DNA of 6,345 bases from Candidatus Hodarchaeota archaeon. GTDB lineage: Archaea > Asgardarchaeota > Heimdallarchaeia > Hodarchaeales > YT1-057. Numbering within the stretch: position 1 is the stretch's first letter; every line of letters starts with the position of its first letter. Below, one piece after another: positions 5,532 to 6,345 of the stretch. The DNA lies in assembly GCA_016839955.1 (NCBI GenBank), contig JAEOTI010000682.1, forward strand, positions 1 through 6,345, written 5' to 3'. Both the position numbers and the translations under genes were made by a program. The notes beneath the pieces were generated by a model, which ran no database searches, was not told the origin of the DNA, and saw nothing but the letters and a program-made list of their open reading frames with translations.

Positions 5532-5591
5532 TTCTTTGTTTAAAGGATAATATGACTAGATAAGACTTCGAGAATTGTTTCAATATTTGTG

Positions 5592-5600
5592 ATTAAATAA
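5592..5600 (-). promoter_or_regulatory. Weak TATA-like box for the unknown large gene
   Basis: On the minus strand TTATTTAAT within GGTTATTTAATCAC could place a transcript start near 5569, giving a leader that includes the GGGAG site at 5531-5527. AT-rich DNA makes such boxes common, so this is tentative. Confidence 0.25.
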
Positions 5601-5644
5601 CCTTTTGAGAAAGTACGATTGTAGATGAGTGAATCTACAGATCC

Positions 5645-5661
5645 TTGCAGTACTCCTGCAA
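5645..5661. repeat. Perfect inverted repeat in the gap upstream of the large gene
   Basis: TTGCAG (5645-5650) and CTGCAA (5656-5661) pair exactly around TACTC. The geometry (6-bp arms, 5-base spacer) and the TTGC...GCAA ends match the repeat at 64-80, with two arm positions changed on both sides so that pairing is kept. CAGTACT within it recurs as the palindrome CAGTACTG at 5693-5700. It could be a regulator-binding site or a terminator hairpin for the radA-side operon. Confidence 0.45.
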
Positions 5662-5700
5662 CTGTTTATACAACTTGGAATATTTAAAGTATCAGTACTG

Positions 5701-5971
5701 TTATTCCTTCCCTTTTTTCACCTGCAATTCATCCAAAAGGGAACGTTGCTGACTATGTAAGGCATAATGAAGATCGAGAATGCCCGTTTTAGGATAAGGT
5801 TCAAGGTCAAGTCCCTCGGAGAGTTGTTGTAGGCGAACCATCTTATCATCAGGGAGAAAGCTCAGCCAAAGGTGATTGTGGGATTTCGTCGGTGTCTTTG
5901 TCGATGACCTGTATGATAAAGAGGGTTGTTTCGTCTTCTAATAGTCTGGAGTGGAGATCCATAGAGCGCAT
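5701..5971 (-). pseudogene. Small unknown gene split by a one-base frameshift
   Basis: From ATG 5971 the minus strand reads 30 protein-like codons (DLHSRLLEDETTLFIIQV, IDKDTDEI), then runs out of frame to a TGA. One base over, the frame continues with HNHLWLSFLPDDKMVRLQQL and more, ending in VKKGKE at TAA 5703-5701. Removing one base in the GGG run at about 5880-5882 joins them into an 89-residue protein. Both halves look coding, and the second half alone has no start before its internal Met. The gap to radA upstream is only 59 bases, so they are probably co-transcribed. This may be a decayed gene, a sequencing error or, less likely, programmed frameshifting. The protein is unknown: acidic, with a charged helical C-terminus. 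Confidence 0.6.
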
Positions 5972-5980
5972 AATACCGTC

Positions 5981-6016
5981 TGGAGACAATTTGGCTCCAC
6001 GGAGAAAATGTCTCCA
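5981..6016 (-). promoter_or_regulatory. Strong hairpin between radA and the small downstream gene
   Basis: TGGAGACA (5981-5988) and TGTCTCCA (6009-6016) are perfect 8-bp complements, and inside lies CTCC-AC-GGAG (5995-6004). Alternative pairings exist, such as GGAGA/TCTCC at 6001-6015. The hairpin starts 15 bases after the radA stop and ends about ten bases before the ATG of the next ORF. It could be an intercistronic processing or attenuation element; with no U-run it is a poor intrinsic terminator. Confidence 0.5.
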
Positions 6017-6030
6017 CCTGGATTGATAAA

Positions 6031-6345
6031 TTACTTGTTATAGTCTTGGACACCCTCAGTCGTAATCGCAAACTCGATTTTTCCATCAGGAAGTTCGGGG
6101 TTTTTAGTGAGAGTAGCAGTCCGTTTGGTAGCTTTGCCTTTACGGAGAAATATCCGTGTGGTAACAGTATGACCGACCACATTCCCTCCAATGGGTTTAT
6201 TGGGGTCACCAAAAATCATACCATCAGGTTTGGAAGCAACTTGGTTGGTTATGATTCCGACACAATTGAGGATCTCTGCTTGTTTGGAAATAAAGGATAA
6301 GTGTTTGCCAATCAATTGTTGACGTGTAGCTAATGTTGCTCGTCC
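6031..6345 (-). CDS. radA: RadA/Rad51-family recombinase, C-terminal part (truncated by window edge)
   Basis: The frame is open from the window edge (GRATLATRQQ...) to TAA 6033-6031, giving the last 104 residues. It matches the C-terminal end of the RecA fold of archaeal RadA and eukaryotic Rad51/Dmc1. The helix GRATLATRQQLIGKHL is followed by GIITNQV (a core strand), the DNA-binding L2 loop region around KPDGMIFGDPNKPIGGNVVG, HTVTTRIFLRKGK and a closing NPELPDGKIEFAITTEGV. RadA forms ATP-dependent filaments on single-stranded DNA and performs strand exchange in homologous recombination. The Walker motifs and N-terminal HhH domain lie beyond the edge. A small gene follows after 59 bases, probably in the same transcript. 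The tail DYNK looks normal, so the 3' end is intact. Confidence 0.96.
   Translation of the reverse strand, partial: GRATLATRQQLIGKHLSFISKQAEILNCVGIITNQVASKPDGMIFGDPNKPIGGNVVGHTVTTRIFLRKGKATKRTATLTKNPELPDGKIEFAITTEGVQDYNK

Noticed and set aside
5625..5687. 20-codon plus-strand ORF starting MSESTDPC
   Set aside because: It is too short, lacks a ribosome-binding site, and is largely made of the inverted repeat at 5645-5661.
5862..6212. 116-codon minus-strand frame overlapping radA and the split gene
   Set aside because: It runs in the wrong frame through the clearly coding radA end, and its Arg- and Pro-rich tail is not protein-like.
6046..6300. 84-codon plus-strand frame opposite radA
   Set aside because: It is antisense to highly conserved RadA sequence, which explains the open frame.

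Overview
The window looks archaeal, from an AT-rich genome. Three things point there. The right edge carries the C-terminal part of an archaeal RadA/Rad51-type recombinase. The middle carries a stand-alone XPF-type nuclease (ERCC4 nuclease plus tandem helix-hairpin-helix, no helicase). Several starts have archaeal-style signals: TATA-like boxes about 25 to 30 bases from the start, and GGAGG or GGTGA ribosome-binding sites. A short helicase-free XPF fits TACK or Asgard archaea better than most Euryarchaeota, which carry the longer Hef. This placement is an inference and I would not go below that level.

Left region (1-3013, + strand): after the last codons of an unseen upstream gene comes a same-strand series of small genes with no recognisable family. 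They are a zinc-ribbon/coiled-coil protein, a four-helix membrane protein, a tail-anchored coiled-coil protein, possibly a 46-residue ORF, an N-terminally anchored helical protein, and a four-cysteine/coiled-coil/C-terminal-anchor protein. Most start with TTG or GTG, and most gaps contain an inverted repeat. The shared layout (metal-binding Cys clusters, coiled coils, one membrane anchor each) suggests a membrane-associated assembly, but no function can be read from the sequence.

Middle region (3014-4262): about 440 bases separate the cluster from the XPF gene. They hold a minute ORF with a perfect ribosome-binding site, a hairpin, and a 54-codon minus-strand gene. That gene has its own TATA box and a hairpin over its stop codon, and it diverges from the XPF gene. 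XPF has an Ile in place of Arg in the ERK nuclease motif. A possible bidirectional terminator lies between XPF and the convergent gene downstream.

Right region (4263-6345, - strand): a roughly 400-residue protein of unknown family whose reading frame stays open upstream without an AUG; a regulatory-looking gap; a small gene split by a one-base frameshift; and the truncated radA, with a strong RNA hairpin between radA and the small gene. The RadA and XPF genes give the window a DNA-repair core, while the left cluster looks like accessory DNA. I see no tRNA, rRNA, CRISPR array, transposase or integrase.
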